From NCBI RefSeq assembly GCF_029714325.1, contig NZ_CP121666.1:2170001-2234000 (forward strand): a DNA stretch of 64,000 nucleotides. Reading direction: 5' to 3'. The translations under genes were made by a program, and so were the position numbers. How positions within the stretch are numbered: position 1 is the stretch's first letter; each line of letters starts with the position of its first letter. The stretch comes from Bradyrhizobium sp. CB1717 (GTDB lineage Bacteria; Pseudomonadota; Alphaproteobacteria; Rhizobiales; Xanthobacteraceae). Below are positions 14,993 to 24,267 of the stretch, piece after piece. A model generated the notes under the pieces. That model made no database searches, was not told the origin of the DNA, and worked only from the letters and a program-made list of their open reading frames with translations.

Positions 14993-17260
14993 ATGAGCTT
15001 CCGCCGCGACACCATCACCAAGCCGATCTTCTCCTGGGCGCGCGGCGTGCTGCCGGCGATGTCCGACACCGAGCGCGAGGCGCTGGAGGCGGGCGACGTC
15101 TGGTGGGATGCCGATCTCTTCACCGGCGATCCCGACTGGACGAAACTGCTGAAAATCGCGCCGGCCAAATTGACCGACGAGGAGCAGGCCTTCCTGAGCG
15201 GCCCCGTCGACGAGCTCTGCGCCATGCTCGACGAGTGGAAGATCTTCTGGGAATGGCGCGACCTGCCGCAGGACGTCTGGCACTTCGTCAAGCGCGAAAA
15301 GTTCTTCGGCATGATCATTCCGAAGGAGTTTGGTGGCCTCGGCTTCTCGCCCTACGCGCATTCGGAAGTGGTGCGCAAGATATCGACCCGCTCGATCGCC
15401 GCGGCCGTCACCGTGATGGTGCCGAACTCGCTGGGGCCCGGCGAGCTCTTGATGCGCTTCGGCACGAAAGAGCAGCAGGAGCGCTGGCTGCCACGCCTGG
15501 CCGATGGCCGCGACATCCCCTGCTTCGGCCTCACCAGCCCCGAGGCCGGCTCGGATGCCGCCTCGATGGTCGATACGGGCATCATCTGCAAGGGCAACTT
15601 CGATGGCCGCGAGGTCGTTGGTCTCAGGCTCAACTGGCACAAGCGCTACATTACGCTCGGCCCGGTCGCGACGCTGCTGGGTCTGGCCTTCAAGGCCCAT
15701 GATCCCGATCATCTGGTCGGCGATCAGGAAGAGCTCGGCATCACCGTGGCGCTGATCCCGACGAACTTGCCCGGCGTCGAGATCGGCCAGCGCCATCTGC
15801 CCTCGATGCAGGTGTTCCAGAACGGCCCGAATTGGGGCCGCGACGTCTTCATTCCGCTCGATTACGTCATCGGCGGCCAGGAGCGTCTCGGGCAGGGTTG
15901 GAAGATGCTGATGACCGCGCTCGCAGCCGGCCGCGGTATCTCGCTGCCGTCACTGTCCGCGGCCGGCGCTGCCTATGCCGCGCGCACCACCGGCGCCTAT
16001 GCCCGTATCCGCGAGCAGTTCGGCATCTCGATCTCCAAGTTCGAGGGCGTCGAGGAGCCGCTCGCGCGCATCGTCGCCACCGCCTATCAGCTCGACGCGG
16101 CGCGGCGGCTGACCTGCGCGGCGCTGAATGCCGGCGTTCATCCCGCCGTCATCTCCGGCATCATGAAGCTGCACGCGACCGAGCGGATGCGCACCGCGGT
16201 CGACGACGCCATGGACATTCACGGCGGCAAGGCCGTGATCGACGGTCCGCAGAACTATCTCGGCAATCTGCATCGCGCCGTGCCGGTCGGCATCACGGTC
16301 GAGGGCGCCAACATCCTGACCCGCAATCTCATCGTATTCGGGCAGGGCGCCATCCGCGCCCATCCCTATCTTCTCGACGAGATGAATGCGCTTGCGGACA
16401 CCGATCGCGAGCGAGGGCTCACCGCGTTCGACGCCGCGTTCTGGAAGCACGTCGGCCACAGTTTTCAGACGCTGTTCCGCGCCTTCGGCCGTAGCTGGAC
16501 GTTTGGCGCTTTTGCAATGGCGCCAGACGCGGGCGATGCCACGCCATTCTACCGCCAGCTCTCGCGCTATTCGGCGGCCTTCGCGCTCTGCGCCGACATG
16601 GCGCTGCTGACGCTCGGCGGCGCGCTCAAGCGCAAGGAGATGCTGTCGGCGCGGTTCGGCGACATTCTCTCCGAACTGTATCTGCTTTCGGCCGTCCTGA
16701 AGCGATGGCAGGACGAGGGGCGGCAGAAGGAGGACTTTGCCGCGCTGGAATGGTGCATGGCGACCGGCTTCAAGACCATCGAGAACCGGCTTGCCGAAAT
16801 CCTCGCCAACCTGCCGAACCGCTTCGTCGCCGGCTTCCTCAAGCTCGTGGTCCAGCCTTTCGGCGCGCGCGTGCTCGGCCCGTCCGACCGCGTCGTGCAT
16901 CGATGCGCTGGCATCGTGCTGGAGCCGTCGGCCGCGCGCGAGCGCCTCACGCCGGATCTCGCGCATGTTGACGACGACGGCGGTTTCGCCCGGCTGGAGC
17001 GTGCGTTCAAGCTGGTCGCGGGCGCCGACGCGATCGCCAAGCGCATGCGCGCCGCGCATATCCGCGACTCGAAGGAGGCCGTCACCAAGGGCGTGATTAC
17101 GCAGGCCGAGGGCGAACAACTGGCGGCTGCTCACGAAGCCGTCACAAAAGTCATCGAGGTCGACGATTTTGCGCCAGAGGCGCTGTCGCCGATTTACAAG
17201 AAAACCGGCGACGTGCATCAGTTCTTCCAGGAACTCGGTGAGCAGAGGGCGGCAAGCTGA
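14993..17260 (+). CDS. fadE: acyl-CoA dehydrogenase, FadE-like
   Basis: A 755-residue FAD-dependent acyl-CoA dehydrogenase of the long FadE type. It catalyses the first step of beta-oxidation, forming trans-2-enoyl-CoA. The N-terminal helical domain precedes the central beta domain with FGLTSPEAGSDAASM, and the C-terminal helices include MDIHGGKAVIDGPQNYLG. About 280 residues beyond the normal dehydrogenase core correspond to DUF1974, as in E. coli FadE. The ATG at 14993 is preferred to the one at 14981 because GAGG sits about 9 bases upstream. Its stop overlaps the thiolase start by one base, and four genes in a row form a beta-oxidation operon. Confidence 0.9.
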   Translation: MSFRRDTITKPIFSWARGVLPAMSDTEREALEAGDVWWDADLFTGDPDWTKLLKIAPAKLTDEEQAFLSGPVDELCAMLDEWKIFWEWRDLPQDVWHFVKREKFFGMIIPKEFGGLGFSPYAHSEVVRKISTRSIAAAVTVMVPNSLGPGELLMRFGTKEQQERWLPRLADGRDIPCFGLTSPEAGSDAASMVDTGIICKGNFDGREVVGLRLNWHKRYITLGPVATLLGLAFKAHDPDHLVGDQEELGITVALIPTNLPGVEIGQRHLPSMQVFQNGPNWGRDVFIPLDYVIGGQERLGQGWKMLMTALAAGRGISLPSLSAAGAAYAARTTGAYARIREQFGISISKFEGVEEPLARIVATAYQLDAARRLTCAALNAGVHPAVISGIMKLHATERMRTAVDDAMDIHGGKAVIDGPQNYLGNLHRAVPVGITVEGANILTRNLIVFGQGAIRAHPYLLDEMNALADTDRERGLTAFDAAFWKHVGHSFQTLFRAFGRSWTFGAFAMAPDAGDATPFYRQLSRYSAAFALCADMALLTLGGALKRKEMLSARFGDILSELYLLSAVLKRWQDEGRQKEDFAALEWCMATGFKTIENRLAEILANLPNRFVAGFLKLVVQPFGARVLGPSDRVVHRCAGIVLEPSAARERLTPDLAHVDDDGGFARLERAFKLVAGADAIAKRMRAAHIRDSKEAVTKGVITQAEGEQLAAAHEAVTKVIEVDDFAPEALSPIYKKTGDVHQFFQELGEQRAAS

Positions 17261-18540
17261 TGGCACGACCGGTTTTCATCGTCGACGGCAGCCGGACGCC
17301 GTTTCTGAAGGCACGCTCGGGGCCGGGGCCGTTCACGCCGGTCGATCTTGCCGTGCAATGCGGTCGGCCGCTGCTGGCCCGCCAGCCGTTTTCGCCAGAT
17401 GATTTCGACCAGGTCATCCTCGGCTGCGTCAACGTGATCGCGGACGAGATGAACCCGGCCCGCGTCGCCGCGCTCCGGCTCGGCATGGGCGAGGACATGG
17501 TTGCCTTCACCGTGCAGATCAATTGCGGCTCCGGCATGCAATCGATCGACACCGCCTACCGCTACATCCGCGAAGGCCATGCGGACATGATCCTGGCCGG
17601 CGGCACCGAGGCGCTGAGCCATGCGCCGCTGGTCTGGTCGAATTCCGGTGTGCGCTGGTTCGCAGGTCTCGCCACGGCCAAGGGCGTGGCGGCGAAGCTC
17701 GCCGCGTTCAAGCTGCGGCCGCGTTATCTCAAGCCGATCATCGGCCTCGAGCGCGGGCTGACCGATCCCGTCACCGACCTGAACATGGGGCAGACCGCCG
17801 AGGTCGTCGGCCATCTCTTCGGCATCACCCGCGCCCAGTCCGATGCCTACGCGGCCGAGAGCCACCGCCGGCTCGCGCACGCGCAGGCCGAGGGTTATCT
17901 GAAAGGCGAGGTCGAGACCGCGTTCTCCCGCGACGGCAAGTTCTTCGACCATGACGACGGTGTGCGGCCGGACTCGACGGCCGAGTCTCTCGCGAAACTG
18001 AGGCCCGTGTTCGAGCGCCCCTGGGGCCAGGTCACCGCCGGCAATTCCTCGCAGATCACCGACGGCGCCTCCTGGGTGATCCTTGCTTCCGATGCGGCTG
18101 TAGCCAAGCACAAGCTGGAGCCAAAGGCTGTCATCGTCGACAGCCATTGGGCTGCGCTAGATCCAAGCATCATGGGGCTTGGTCCCGTGATGTCGGCGAC
18201 ACCGCTGCTCCAGCGCAATGACCTCACCATCAAGGACGTCGAGACCTGGGAGCTGAACGAAGCCTTCGCCACCCAGGTGCTCGGCTGCCTCGCCGCGTGG
18301 AACGACGAAAAATTCTGCCGCGAGATTCTTGGGCTCGACGGTGCCGCCGGCGAGATCGATCGTGAAAGGCTCAATGTCGATGGCGGCGCGATCTCGCTCG
18401 GCCATCCCGTCGGCACCTCCGGCAACCGCATCGTGCTGCATCTCGTCAACGCGATGAAGCGGCTCGGCACGCGGCGCGGGGTTGCCACCGAATGCATCGG
18501 CGGCGGGCTCGGCGGCGCCATGCTGATCGAGGCGGTGTGA
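17260..18540 (+). CDS. acetyl-CoA acyltransferase (thiolase), FadA/FadI type
   Basis: A 426-residue thiolase that cleaves 3-ketoacyl-CoA to acetyl-CoA and a shortened acyl-CoA. The nucleophilic Cys lies in QINCGSGMQS (about residue 89), the catalytic His in the GGAISLGHPVGTSGNR motif, and the second Cys in ATECIGGGLGGAML near the C-terminus. The ATG overlaps the fadE stop by one base, and the next gene starts 2 bases after its stop, so translation is probably coupled. It supplies the thiolase subunit that would partner the FadB-type multifunctional protein encoded next. Confidence 0.92.
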   Translation: MARPVFIVDGSRTPFLKARSGPGPFTPVDLAVQCGRPLLARQPFSPDDFDQVILGCVNVIADEMNPARVAALRLGMGEDMVAFTVQINCGSGMQSIDTAYRYIREGHADMILAGGTEALSHAPLVWSNSGVRWFAGLATAKGVAAKLAAFKLRPRYLKPIIGLERGLTDPVTDLNMGQTAEVVGHLFGITRAQSDAYAAESHRRLAHAQAEGYLKGEVETAFSRDGKFFDHDDGVRPDSTAESLAKLRPVFERPWGQVTAGNSSQITDGASWVILASDAAVAKHKLEPKAVIVDSHWAALDPSIMGLGPVMSATPLLQRNDLTIKDVETWELNEAFATQVLGCLAAWNDEKFCREILGLDGAAGEIDRERLNVDGGAISLGHPVGTSGNRIVLHLVNAMKRLGTRRGVATECIGGGLGGAMLIEAV

Positions 18541-18542
18541 CC

Positions 18543-20639
18543 ATGGATTCCAAGATCATGACCGCCCTCGGCGACCGCGTCCTGACGCTCGGGCCGCAGC
18601 CTGCGGCCGACGGTCCCTACAAGCACTTCAAGCTGACGCGCGATGCCGACGGCGTTGCCTGGCTGTTGTTCGACCGTGACGGCGCCAGCGCCAACACGCT
18701 CTCTTCGGACGTGATGGAGGAATTCGACGCCGCGCTCGCGGCGATCGAGACCGAGCGTCCCGCCGGCCTCGTGATCCGCTCGGCAAAACCATCCGGCTTC
18801 ATCGCGGGAGCCGACGTCAACGAGTTTCGCGGAGCGGCCGATCCCGAGATGGTGGAAACGCGCATCCGCGCCGCGCATGCGGTGGTCGACCATCTGGAAG
18901 CACTAAAGCTGCCGACGGTCGCGGTCATCCACGGCTTCTGTCTCGGCGGCGGCCTCGAGGTCGCGCTGGCCTGTCAGGCACGCATCGCCATCGATGGCGC
19001 GCGCTTCGGCTTCCCGGAGGTGATGCTCGGCCTGCATCCCGGCCTCGGTGGCACCGCGCGCTTCACCGCGCTGGTCAATCCGACCCAGTCGATGGCCTTG
19101 ATGCTGACCGGCCGCACCATCGATGCGCGCCGTGCCAAATCGCTCGGCCTCGTCGACACCGTGACGCAGGAGCGCCATGTCCGTGGTGCCGTGAAGGACG
19201 TGCTGTTCGGTCGCCTGAAGCGGGCCAAGCCCGGCCTGCTGGCGCGCGCGGCCAATCTCGGGCCGGTGCGCGGACTGCTGGCCAAACGGATGCGCTCGGA
19301 GGCGGCGAAAGCTGCCCCCCGCGAGCATTATCCCGCGCCTTACGCGCTGATCGATCTCTGGGAGGCTCATGGCGGTAGCAAGGCCGCGATGCTGAAGGCC
19401 GAGCAGGCCTCGTTCGCCAAGCTGATGGTGACGCCGACCGCGCAGAACCTGATCCGCGTCTTCTTCCTGCGCGAGCAGATGAAGAAGGCGGCGGGCTCCG
19501 GCAATACGGTGAAGCATGTCCACGTCATCGGCGCCGGTGCCATGGGCGGCGACATCGCGGGGTGGTGTGCGGGGCAGGGGCTGCGCGTCTCGCTCGCCGA
19601 CATGAAGGCGGCGCCGATCGCGGGCGCGGTCAAGCGCGCGGCCGAGCTCTACGGCAAGATCATCCGCAAGCCCACCGACGTGCGCGACGCGCTCGATCGC
19701 CTGATCCCTGACATGGACGGCGAGGGCGTCCGCAACGCCGATCTCATCATCGAGGCGGTGCCGGAAAAGCTCGAGCTGAAGCAGAAGGTCTATGCCGGCC
19801 TCGAGCCGCGGATGAAGCCGGGCGCGATCCTCGCGACCAATACGTCGAGCATTCCGCTTCAGGATCTGCGCACCACGCTGGCGCGGCCGGAGCGGCTGGT
19901 CGGCCTGCATTTCTTCAATCCGGTCTCGCGGCTGCAACTGGTCGAGGTCGTCAGTCATGACGGCAACGACGCACGGGTGCTCAAGGAAGCGCTCGCCTTC
20001 GTCGGCGCGATCGACCGCCTGCCGCTCGCCGTGAAGAGCTCGCCCGGCTTCCTGGTCAACCGCGCGCTGACGCCGTACATGCTCGAAGCCATGGTGATGC
20101 TGGACGAGAAGACCGACCAGCGCCTGATCGACGCGGCGGCCGAGCAGTTCGGCATGCCGATGGGTCCGATCGAGCTTGCCGACCAGGTCGGCCTCGACAT
20201 CTGCCTCGACGTCGGCGACATGCTGCGCACCAAGTTCGGTGATCTCTTGCCGCCGACGCCGGCCTGGCTGCGCGAGAAGGTGGCCAAGGGCGAGCTCGGC
20301 CGCAAGACCGGCAAGGGCTTCTACACCTGGAAGGACGGCAAGGCGGAGAAGGCGCCGTTGCCGGAGACCGGCCCGCGCGTCACCGACCAGATGATCGATC
20401 GCCTGGTGCTGCCGATGTCCAATGTCTGCGTCGCGGCGCTGCGCGAGGGCATCGTCGACGATGCGGATGCGGTCGACGGCGCCATGATCTTCGGCACGGG
20501 TTATGCACCATTCCGCGGTGGTCCGCTCAACTATGCGCGCACGCGCGGCGTGGAAAACATTGTATCCACCCTGCGTGCGCTGGCGGAGCGATTCGGCGAG
20601 CGCTTCGCGCCCGATCCGGGCTGGGACAATTTCAAGTGA
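18543..20639 (+). CDS. bifunctional enoyl-CoA hydratase / 3-hydroxyacyl-CoA dehydrogenase
   Basis: A 698-residue FadB/FadJ-type protein. The crotonase half (about residues 15-190) has the oxyanion-hole segments GFIAGADVNEF and HGFCLGGGLEVALACQ. The dehydrogenase half starts near residue 325 with the NAD-binding motif VIGAGAMGGDIAGWCA and continues with ATNTSSIPL and LVGLHFFNPVSRLQLVEV, which contains the catalytic His. A further HCDH C-terminal domain follows. It performs hydration and NAD-linked oxidation in beta-oxidation. The ATG at 18543 follows the thiolase stop after 2 bases. Confidence 0.92.
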   Translation: MDSKIMTALGDRVLTLGPQPAADGPYKHFKLTRDADGVAWLLFDRDGASANTLSSDVMEEFDAALAAIETERPAGLVIRSAKPSGFIAGADVNEFRGAADPEMVETRIRAAHAVVDHLEALKLPTVAVIHGFCLGGGLEVALACQARIAIDGARFGFPEVMLGLHPGLGGTARFTALVNPTQSMALMLTGRTIDARRAKSLGLVDTVTQERHVRGAVKDVLFGRLKRAKPGLLARAANLGPVRGLLAKRMRSEAAKAAPREHYPAPYALIDLWEAHGGSKAAMLKAEQASFAKLMVTPTAQNLIRVFFLREQMKKAAGSGNTVKHVHVIGAGAMGGDIAGWCAGQGLRVSLADMKAAPIAGAVKRAAELYGKIIRKPTDVRDALDRLIPDMDGEGVRNADLIIEAVPEKLELKQKVYAGLEPRMKPGAILATNTSSIPLQDLRTTLARPERLVGLHFFNPVSRLQLVEVVSHDGNDARVLKEALAFVGAIDRLPLAVKSSPGFLVNRALTPYMLEAMVMLDEKTDQRLIDAAAEQFGMPMGPIELADQVGLDICLDVGDMLRTKFGDLLPPTPAWLREKVAKGELGRKTGKGFYTWKDGKAEKAPLPETGPRVTDQMIDRLVLPMSNVCVAALREGIVDDADAVDGAMIFGTGYAPFRGGPLNYARTRGVENIVSTLRALAERFGERFAPDPGWDNFK

Positions 20640-20660
20640 GCAATTCCAAGTGAGAGAGGC

Positions 20661-21071
20661 ATGAGCGAGCAATCCAATACCGGACCGAGCGGCGATCTCT
20701 GCATCCGTACGCTGGCGATGCCGGCCGATACCAACGCGAACGGCGACATCTTCGGCGGCTGGCTGCTCAGCCAGATGGACGTCGGCGGCGGCGTGTTTGC
20801 ATCGAAGGTCGCGAAGTCGCGCACGGTCACGGTTGCGATCGAGGCGATGAATTTTCGAAAAGCGGTCTATGTCGGCGATCTCGTCTCCGTCTACGCCAAC
20901 CTCGTGCGTGTGGGGCGCACGTCCATCACCGTGCATCTGGAAGCGTGGGCGCTGCGCCGCGGCGAGCAGCATCCGTTCCTCGTCACCGACGGTAACTTCA
21001 CCTACGTCTCGATCGACGAGCACGGCCGACCGCAGGCGGTTCGTTCGAGCGACACTGTCATCGCGACGTAA
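20661..21071 (+). CDS. acyl-CoA thioesterase, hotdog fold (YciA-like)
   Basis: A 136-residue single hotdog-domain thioesterase. The NANGDIFGGWLLSQMDVGGGV segment contains the conserved Asn/Asp and Gly-Gly start of the long helix, as in YciA and related acyl-CoA hydrolases. It hydrolyses acyl-CoA to free acid and CoA and may relieve CoA trapping during beta-oxidation. The gene follows the fadB-type gene by 21 bases on the same strand, and GAGAGGC lies just before the ATG, so it is the last gene of the operon. Confidence 0.85.
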   Translation: MSEQSNTGPSGDLCIRTLAMPADTNANGDIFGGWLLSQMDVGGGVFASKVAKSRTVTVAIEAMNFRKAVYVGDLVSVYANLVRVGRTSITVHLEAWALRRGEQHPFLVTDGNFTYVSIDEHGRPQAVRSSDTVIAT

Positions 21072-21291
21072 TCGCGCGCGGCGCTCTGTCTCGTCTCACG
21101 AAAACTTGCTGCAAACGAAACGCGGCGCGCGTGAGTCATCGCGTCGCGGCTTCGCCAAGAACCAGTCATAAAACGGATGAGGTCCCGGCGTACTCAATTG
21201 CCTGTCGATTCGAGGTGGAAACGGCCTCAAATGCCCAGGAACTTTTGGGCCGAGATGCCGTTATTTGCCCGCACTGAGGAAACCACGGACC

Positions 21292-21483
21292 ATGCCGGAC
21301 AGCTACATCATCGAAGTCGATTCGCAGACCGCAGGTATCGTCGTTCGTTCCCAAGGAGGCTACTGCTTCTTCGCCTCATCGCACCGCTTCAACCGTCTCG
21401 AAGGCCAGCTCTTCCGCAACGCCCGCGAAGCCGAGCGCGCTGCCCGCAAACTGGTGAACGGCGATGTGAAGGAGGCGGCGTAA
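21292..21483 (+). CDS. small conserved-looking hypothetical protein
   Basis: A 63-residue cytoplasmic protein with an N-terminal beta segment (SYIIEVDSQTAGIVVRSQGGYCFFASS) and a C-terminal amphipathic helix rich in Arg, Ala and Glu. GAGGAA lies about 12 bases upstream of the ATG at 21292, and this start is favoured over the in-frame codon at 21265. I do not recognise a named family. The codon bias is that of a real gene. It stands alone between the beta-oxidation operon and an oppositely oriented gene. Confidence 0.6.
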   Translation: MPDSYIIEVDSQTAGIVVRSQGGYCFFASSHRFNRLEGQLFRNAREAERAARKLVNGDVKEAA

Positions 21484-21549
21484 GCGCCTGCCGCCGGTGA
21501 TTTCGACGCGCGAAAGCGTGGTCGGAATTTTTTGCCGAGCGCACCGCGA

Positions 21550-21573
21550 CCCTCTCCCCGCGAGGGGAGAGGG
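21550..21573. terminator. CCCTCTCCCC hairpin between convergent genes
   Basis: A perfect 10-bp stem, CCCTCTCCCC / GGGGAGAGGG, with a 4-base loop lies 11 bases beyond the stop of the minus-strand gene. It is also a member of the CCCTCTCCCC repeat family seen around 51770 and 53080, so terminator activity is inferred only from position. Confidence 0.5.
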
Positions 21574-21584
21574 CAAGAACGTCA

Positions 21585-22037
21585 TCACAACTTCGTCGCT
21601 GCCCGCGACAAGAGCTTCCACTCGTCGCCCTGCTTCTGCCAGTTCATCAGGATGTGAAGGTTGGTCGATACTTTTTTCCCATCGGCCGCCATTTCCTGTT
21701 CTCCCAGCCAGTGGAAGCGGACGATCGCGGCGGGGCCGACGACCTTGATGGTCGGGTCCTTGTATTCGATCGACAGGAACTTCGATTTGCCGTCGGTGGC
21801 ATTGGTGATGAAGGTCGCCTTGTCTTCGACCTTGCCGCTGGAATGGCTGTAGCTCAGATCGTCCCAGCACAGCGCGCCGAGGGCCTTCGGGTCGGCCGCG
21901 ATCTGGGCGAGGCGGAAGGCCTCGACCTTCTTCGCCACGGCGTCCTCGTCCGCTGACGCGGCCAGCGCCGATGTGGTGAGAGCGAGCGCGGAAACCGCCA
22001 GAGTCGAGAGAGCCAGATCGCGTCGGTTGATCGTCAT
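21585..22037 (-). CDS. exported SnoaL/DUF4440-like nuclear transport factor 2 fold protein
   Basis: A 150-residue protein with a signal peptide that starts INRRDLALSTLAVSALALT, with a paired Arg that could direct Tat export although it lacks the full consensus. The remaining 120 residues follow the NTF2-like pattern: helix with VEAFRLAQIAADPKALGALCWDDLSYSHSSGKVEDKA divided by a turn, then strands around VRFHWLGEQ and HILMNWQKQGDEWKLLSRA. This cone-shaped fold hosts many activities, and no active site can be assigned. The strong GGAGGAAAC ribosome site 5-11 bases before the ATG at 22037 sets the start; the longer frame to 22289 is rejected. Confidence 0.75.
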   Translation of the reverse strand: MTINRRDLALSTLAVSALALTTSALAASADEDAVAKKVEAFRLAQIAADPKALGALCWDDLSYSHSSGKVEDKATFITNATDGKSKFLSIEYKDPTIKVVGPAAIVRFHWLGEQEMAADGKKVSTNLHILMNWQKQGDEWKLLSRAATKL

Positions 22038-22191
22038 CGTTTCCTCCTTTTTGGTCTTGGCCGGAGTGTTGCAGCCGCGCGCGGCTTTGTCGAGTGTCAC
22101 GTCGTGGTCATGTGGATGCGTCATTGCGTGATCGAGGCCGTATTGATACGTCTCGCGCATCGATGCGTCGCGCATGTGGGAAAGTACGGAA

Positions 22192-22878
22192 ATGATCGAG
22201 GCTAGACAGGGTGCGATGGGCAAGGCGTTGCTGTTCGACATCGACGGCACGCTCGCCGACACCGATCCGTTGCACCTGAAGGCTTTCAACCAGGTGCTCG
22301 GCCCGCACGGCCATGTCTTCGATCACGCACGCTTCTCCAGGGAGCTGCAAGGCTTCGCCAATGTCGCGATCGGTGAGCGCTTTCTGCCCGATGAGGCGCC
22401 CGAGCGGCGCGCCGCGATCCTCGACGAGAAGGAGGAAGTCTTCCGCGCGCTCGTGGCCGGCCAGATCGCGCCGCTGCCGGGCCTGATGGCGCTGCTCGAC
22501 CGGGCCGACAGCGCCGGCATTCCCATGGTGGCCGTGACCAACGCGCCGCGTCTCAACGCCGAGCTGCTGCTCTCCGGTCTCGGCATCACGCATCGCTTCA
22601 AGGCGCTCGTGATTGGCGCCGAGCTGTCGCACGGCAAGCCGCATCCGCTGCCCTATCAGGAGGGGCTGCGTTTCGTCGGCGCGAGGCCGGAGACCTCGAT
22701 CGCATTCGAAGATTCCCGCACCGGCGTGCAATCCGCTGCGGCGGCCGGCATTCCGACCGTCGGCATAAGGACCAGCCTCAGCCACGCCGATCTCGTTGGG
22801 GCAGGCGCGGTCACGTCCGCCAGCGCCTTCGACGATCCGGCGCTGCTCGCGCGTCTTGCGAGTGCCATGACTTGGTAA
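22192..22878 (+). CDS. HAD-superfamily phosphatase (phosphoglycolate phosphatase/beta-PGM-like)
   Basis: A 228-residue haloacid dehalogenase hydrolase. Motif I is LFDIDGTLADTD, with the nucleophile Asp and acid/base Asp; motif II is VAVTNAP; the motif III Lys is in HGKPHPLPYQ; and motif IV is IAFEDSRTGVQSA. A helical cap domain lies between motifs I and II, as in phosphoglycolate phosphatase and beta-phosphoglucomutase. It probably removes phosphate from a small sugar or organic phosphate. The glycerol locus starts just downstream, so a role in glycerol-phosphate or sugar-phosphate turnover is possible but not shown. The ATG at 22192 is one of several in-frame options, including 22174. Confidence 0.82.
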   Translation: MIEARQGAMGKALLFDIDGTLADTDPLHLKAFNQVLGPHGHVFDHARFSRELQGFANVAIGERFLPDEAPERRAAILDEKEEVFRALVAGQIAPLPGLMALLDRADSAGIPMVAVTNAPRLNAELLLSGLGITHRFKALVIGAELSHGKPHPLPYQEGLRFVGARPETSIAFEDSRTGVQSAAAAGIPTVGIRTSLSHADLVGAGAVTSASAFDDPALLARLASAMTW

Positions 22879-23000
22879 GAATGACTTGGTAAGAAAATGG
22901 CGTGGTGAGGGCCCTTCATCCGTTAACCGTGATCGGCGCGCGCATTGACCGAAGGCGCGAACCGCCGCACCATGCATCATCCTGATTTGAGGCCGTTGCC

Positions 23001-23846
23001 GTGACCGGATTGACCCATCGCCAAGCCGAAATCCTCAACATCGCGCGCGCCTCCGGCCGCGTCATGGTCGAGGAGCTCGCGCGCCGGTTCGAGGTCTCGG
23101 CGCAGACCATCCGCAAGGATCTCAACGATCTCTGCGAGCGGAGATCGCTGACCCGCATCCATGGCGGTGCCATCATCGCCTCCGGCGTGGAGAACCTCGC
23201 CTATGAGGCGCGCCGCTTCGTCGCGGCCGACGAGAAGAAGGCGATCGGCGCTGCCGCCGCCTCGCTGATCCCGAACGGCTGCTCGCTCTTCATCAACATC
23301 GGCACCACGACCGAGGAGGTCGCGAGCGCGCTGACCTCGCATGAGGATCTGCTCGTCATCACCAACAACCTCAACGTCGCGATGCTGCTTTACCGCCATC
23401 CCCGCATCGAGGTGGTGGTCGCCGGCGGCACGGTGCGGCGCGCCGATGGCGCCGTGGTCGGCTCGACCGCGACGCAGCTGATCGGACAGTTCAAGGTCGA
23501 CTACGCCATCATCGGCGCCTCGGCGATCGACGAGGAGGGCGCGCTGCTCGACTTCGACTATCGCGAGGTGCAGGTGGCGCAAGCCATCATCGCCAATGCC
23601 CGCAGCGTCATGCTGGTCGCGGATTCCACAAAGCTCCGCCGCAGCGCGCCGGTGCGCATCGCCCACATCACCCAGATCCAGACCTTCGTCACCGACCAGG
23701 AGCTGCCCGAGCGCCTCGCCACCATCTGCCACAGCAAGGGCATCGAGGTGGTCGAGGCGATGCCGAAGGGAGCGGACATCGATGATCCGCCGGCCGATGC
23801 CCAGGATGCAGCGCCGGAAGCCGCGCCGGTGGTGCGGCTGAGATAG
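23001..23846 (+). CDS. glpR: DeoR-family glycerol operon repressor GlpR
   Basis: A 281-residue DeoR-family regulator with an N-terminal winged helix (residues 5-58; LTHRQAEILNIARASGRVMVEELARRF split by the recognition helix VSAQTIRKDLNDL) and a C-terminal DeoRC sensor domain with the NIGTTTEEVA phosphate-binding loop. E. coli GlpR is released from DNA by glycerol-3-phosphate. The assignment to GlpR rests on the glpD and glycerol ABC genes directly downstream and the palindrome before glpD. The start is GTG at 23001. The gene is separated from glpD by a toxin-antitoxin pair on the opposite strand. Confidence 0.85.
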   Translation: MTGLTHRQAEILNIARASGRVMVEELARRFEVSAQTIRKDLNDLCERRSLTRIHGGAIIASGVENLAYEARRFVAADEKKAIGAAAASLIPNGCSLFINIGTTTEEVASALTSHEDLLVITNNLNVAMLLYRHPRIEVVVAGGTVRRADGAVVGSTATQLIGQFKVDYAIIGASAIDEEGALLDFDYREVQVAQAIIANARSVMLVADSTKLRRSAPVRIAHITQIQTFVTDQELPERLATICHSKGIEVVEAMPKGADIDDPPADAQDAAPEAAPVVRLR

Positions 23847-23850
23847 GGTT

Positions 23851-24267
23851 TTATGTGTCGTCCCATGGATTGAGCAGGGGGACACCTGTCGATTCGAAAT
23901 CTCCGACGTTGCGCGTAACGATCGTCAGGCCGTGAACAAGCGCGGTTGCCGCAATGAGAGCGTCGCGCTCGGCCCGCGGGTTGGGAACATGAAGTTGCGC
24001 GCAACGCTGTGCCACGGCCGTGTCGATGGCCAGAATTCGGTGTTCAAAACGGGCCAGAATATGATTGTCGATCCAATTACGCAGAAGCGCACCTTGCGCC
24101 GTGTCTTTGCGCGCGATCAGGCGTGCGCCAATTTCAATTTCGAGTATCGAGATAGCGGATATGAAGAAACTCGCCGCAGGAATAGCATTGGCCCAGGGAG
24201 CGACGTTGCGATGAGCCTTATCTGGTCGCCTCAGTTCGGAGATAACATTGGTGTCCAGCAGAAACAT
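23851..24267 (-). CDS. vapC: type II toxin, PIN-domain ribonuclease (VapC/FitB-like)
   Basis: A 138-residue PIN-domain protein. The four conserved acidic positions are visible: Asp5 in FLLDTNVISE, Glu near residue 43 in SILEIEIGAR, Asp in ERDALIAATA, and Asp in TRNVGDFE. These bind Mg2+ and cleave RNA, often tRNA or rRNA. Its start overlaps the stop of the antitoxin gene by one base, the usual order of antitoxin first. It ends 5 bases from the glpR stop on the other strand. Toxicity is presumed from family membership. Confidence 0.88.
   Translation of the reverse strand: MFLLDTNVISELRRPDKAHRNVAPWANAIPAASFFISAISILEIEIGARLIARKDTAQGALLRNWIDNHILARFEHRILAIDTAVAQRCAQLHVPNPRAERDALIAATALVHGLTIVTRNVGDFESTGVPLLNPWDDT

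Noticed and set aside
18903..21023. A 706-residue open frame on the minus strand
   Set aside because: It lies opposite the FadB-type and thioesterase genes, has a composition rich in Arg, Asp, His and Glu with no domain pattern, and is a product of GC-rich codon bias on the other strand.
22038..22289. Longer N-terminus for the NTF2-fold exported protein
   Set aside because: The extension would bury the signal peptide, whereas a strong ribosome site precedes the ATG at 22037; it also overlaps the start of the HAD gene.
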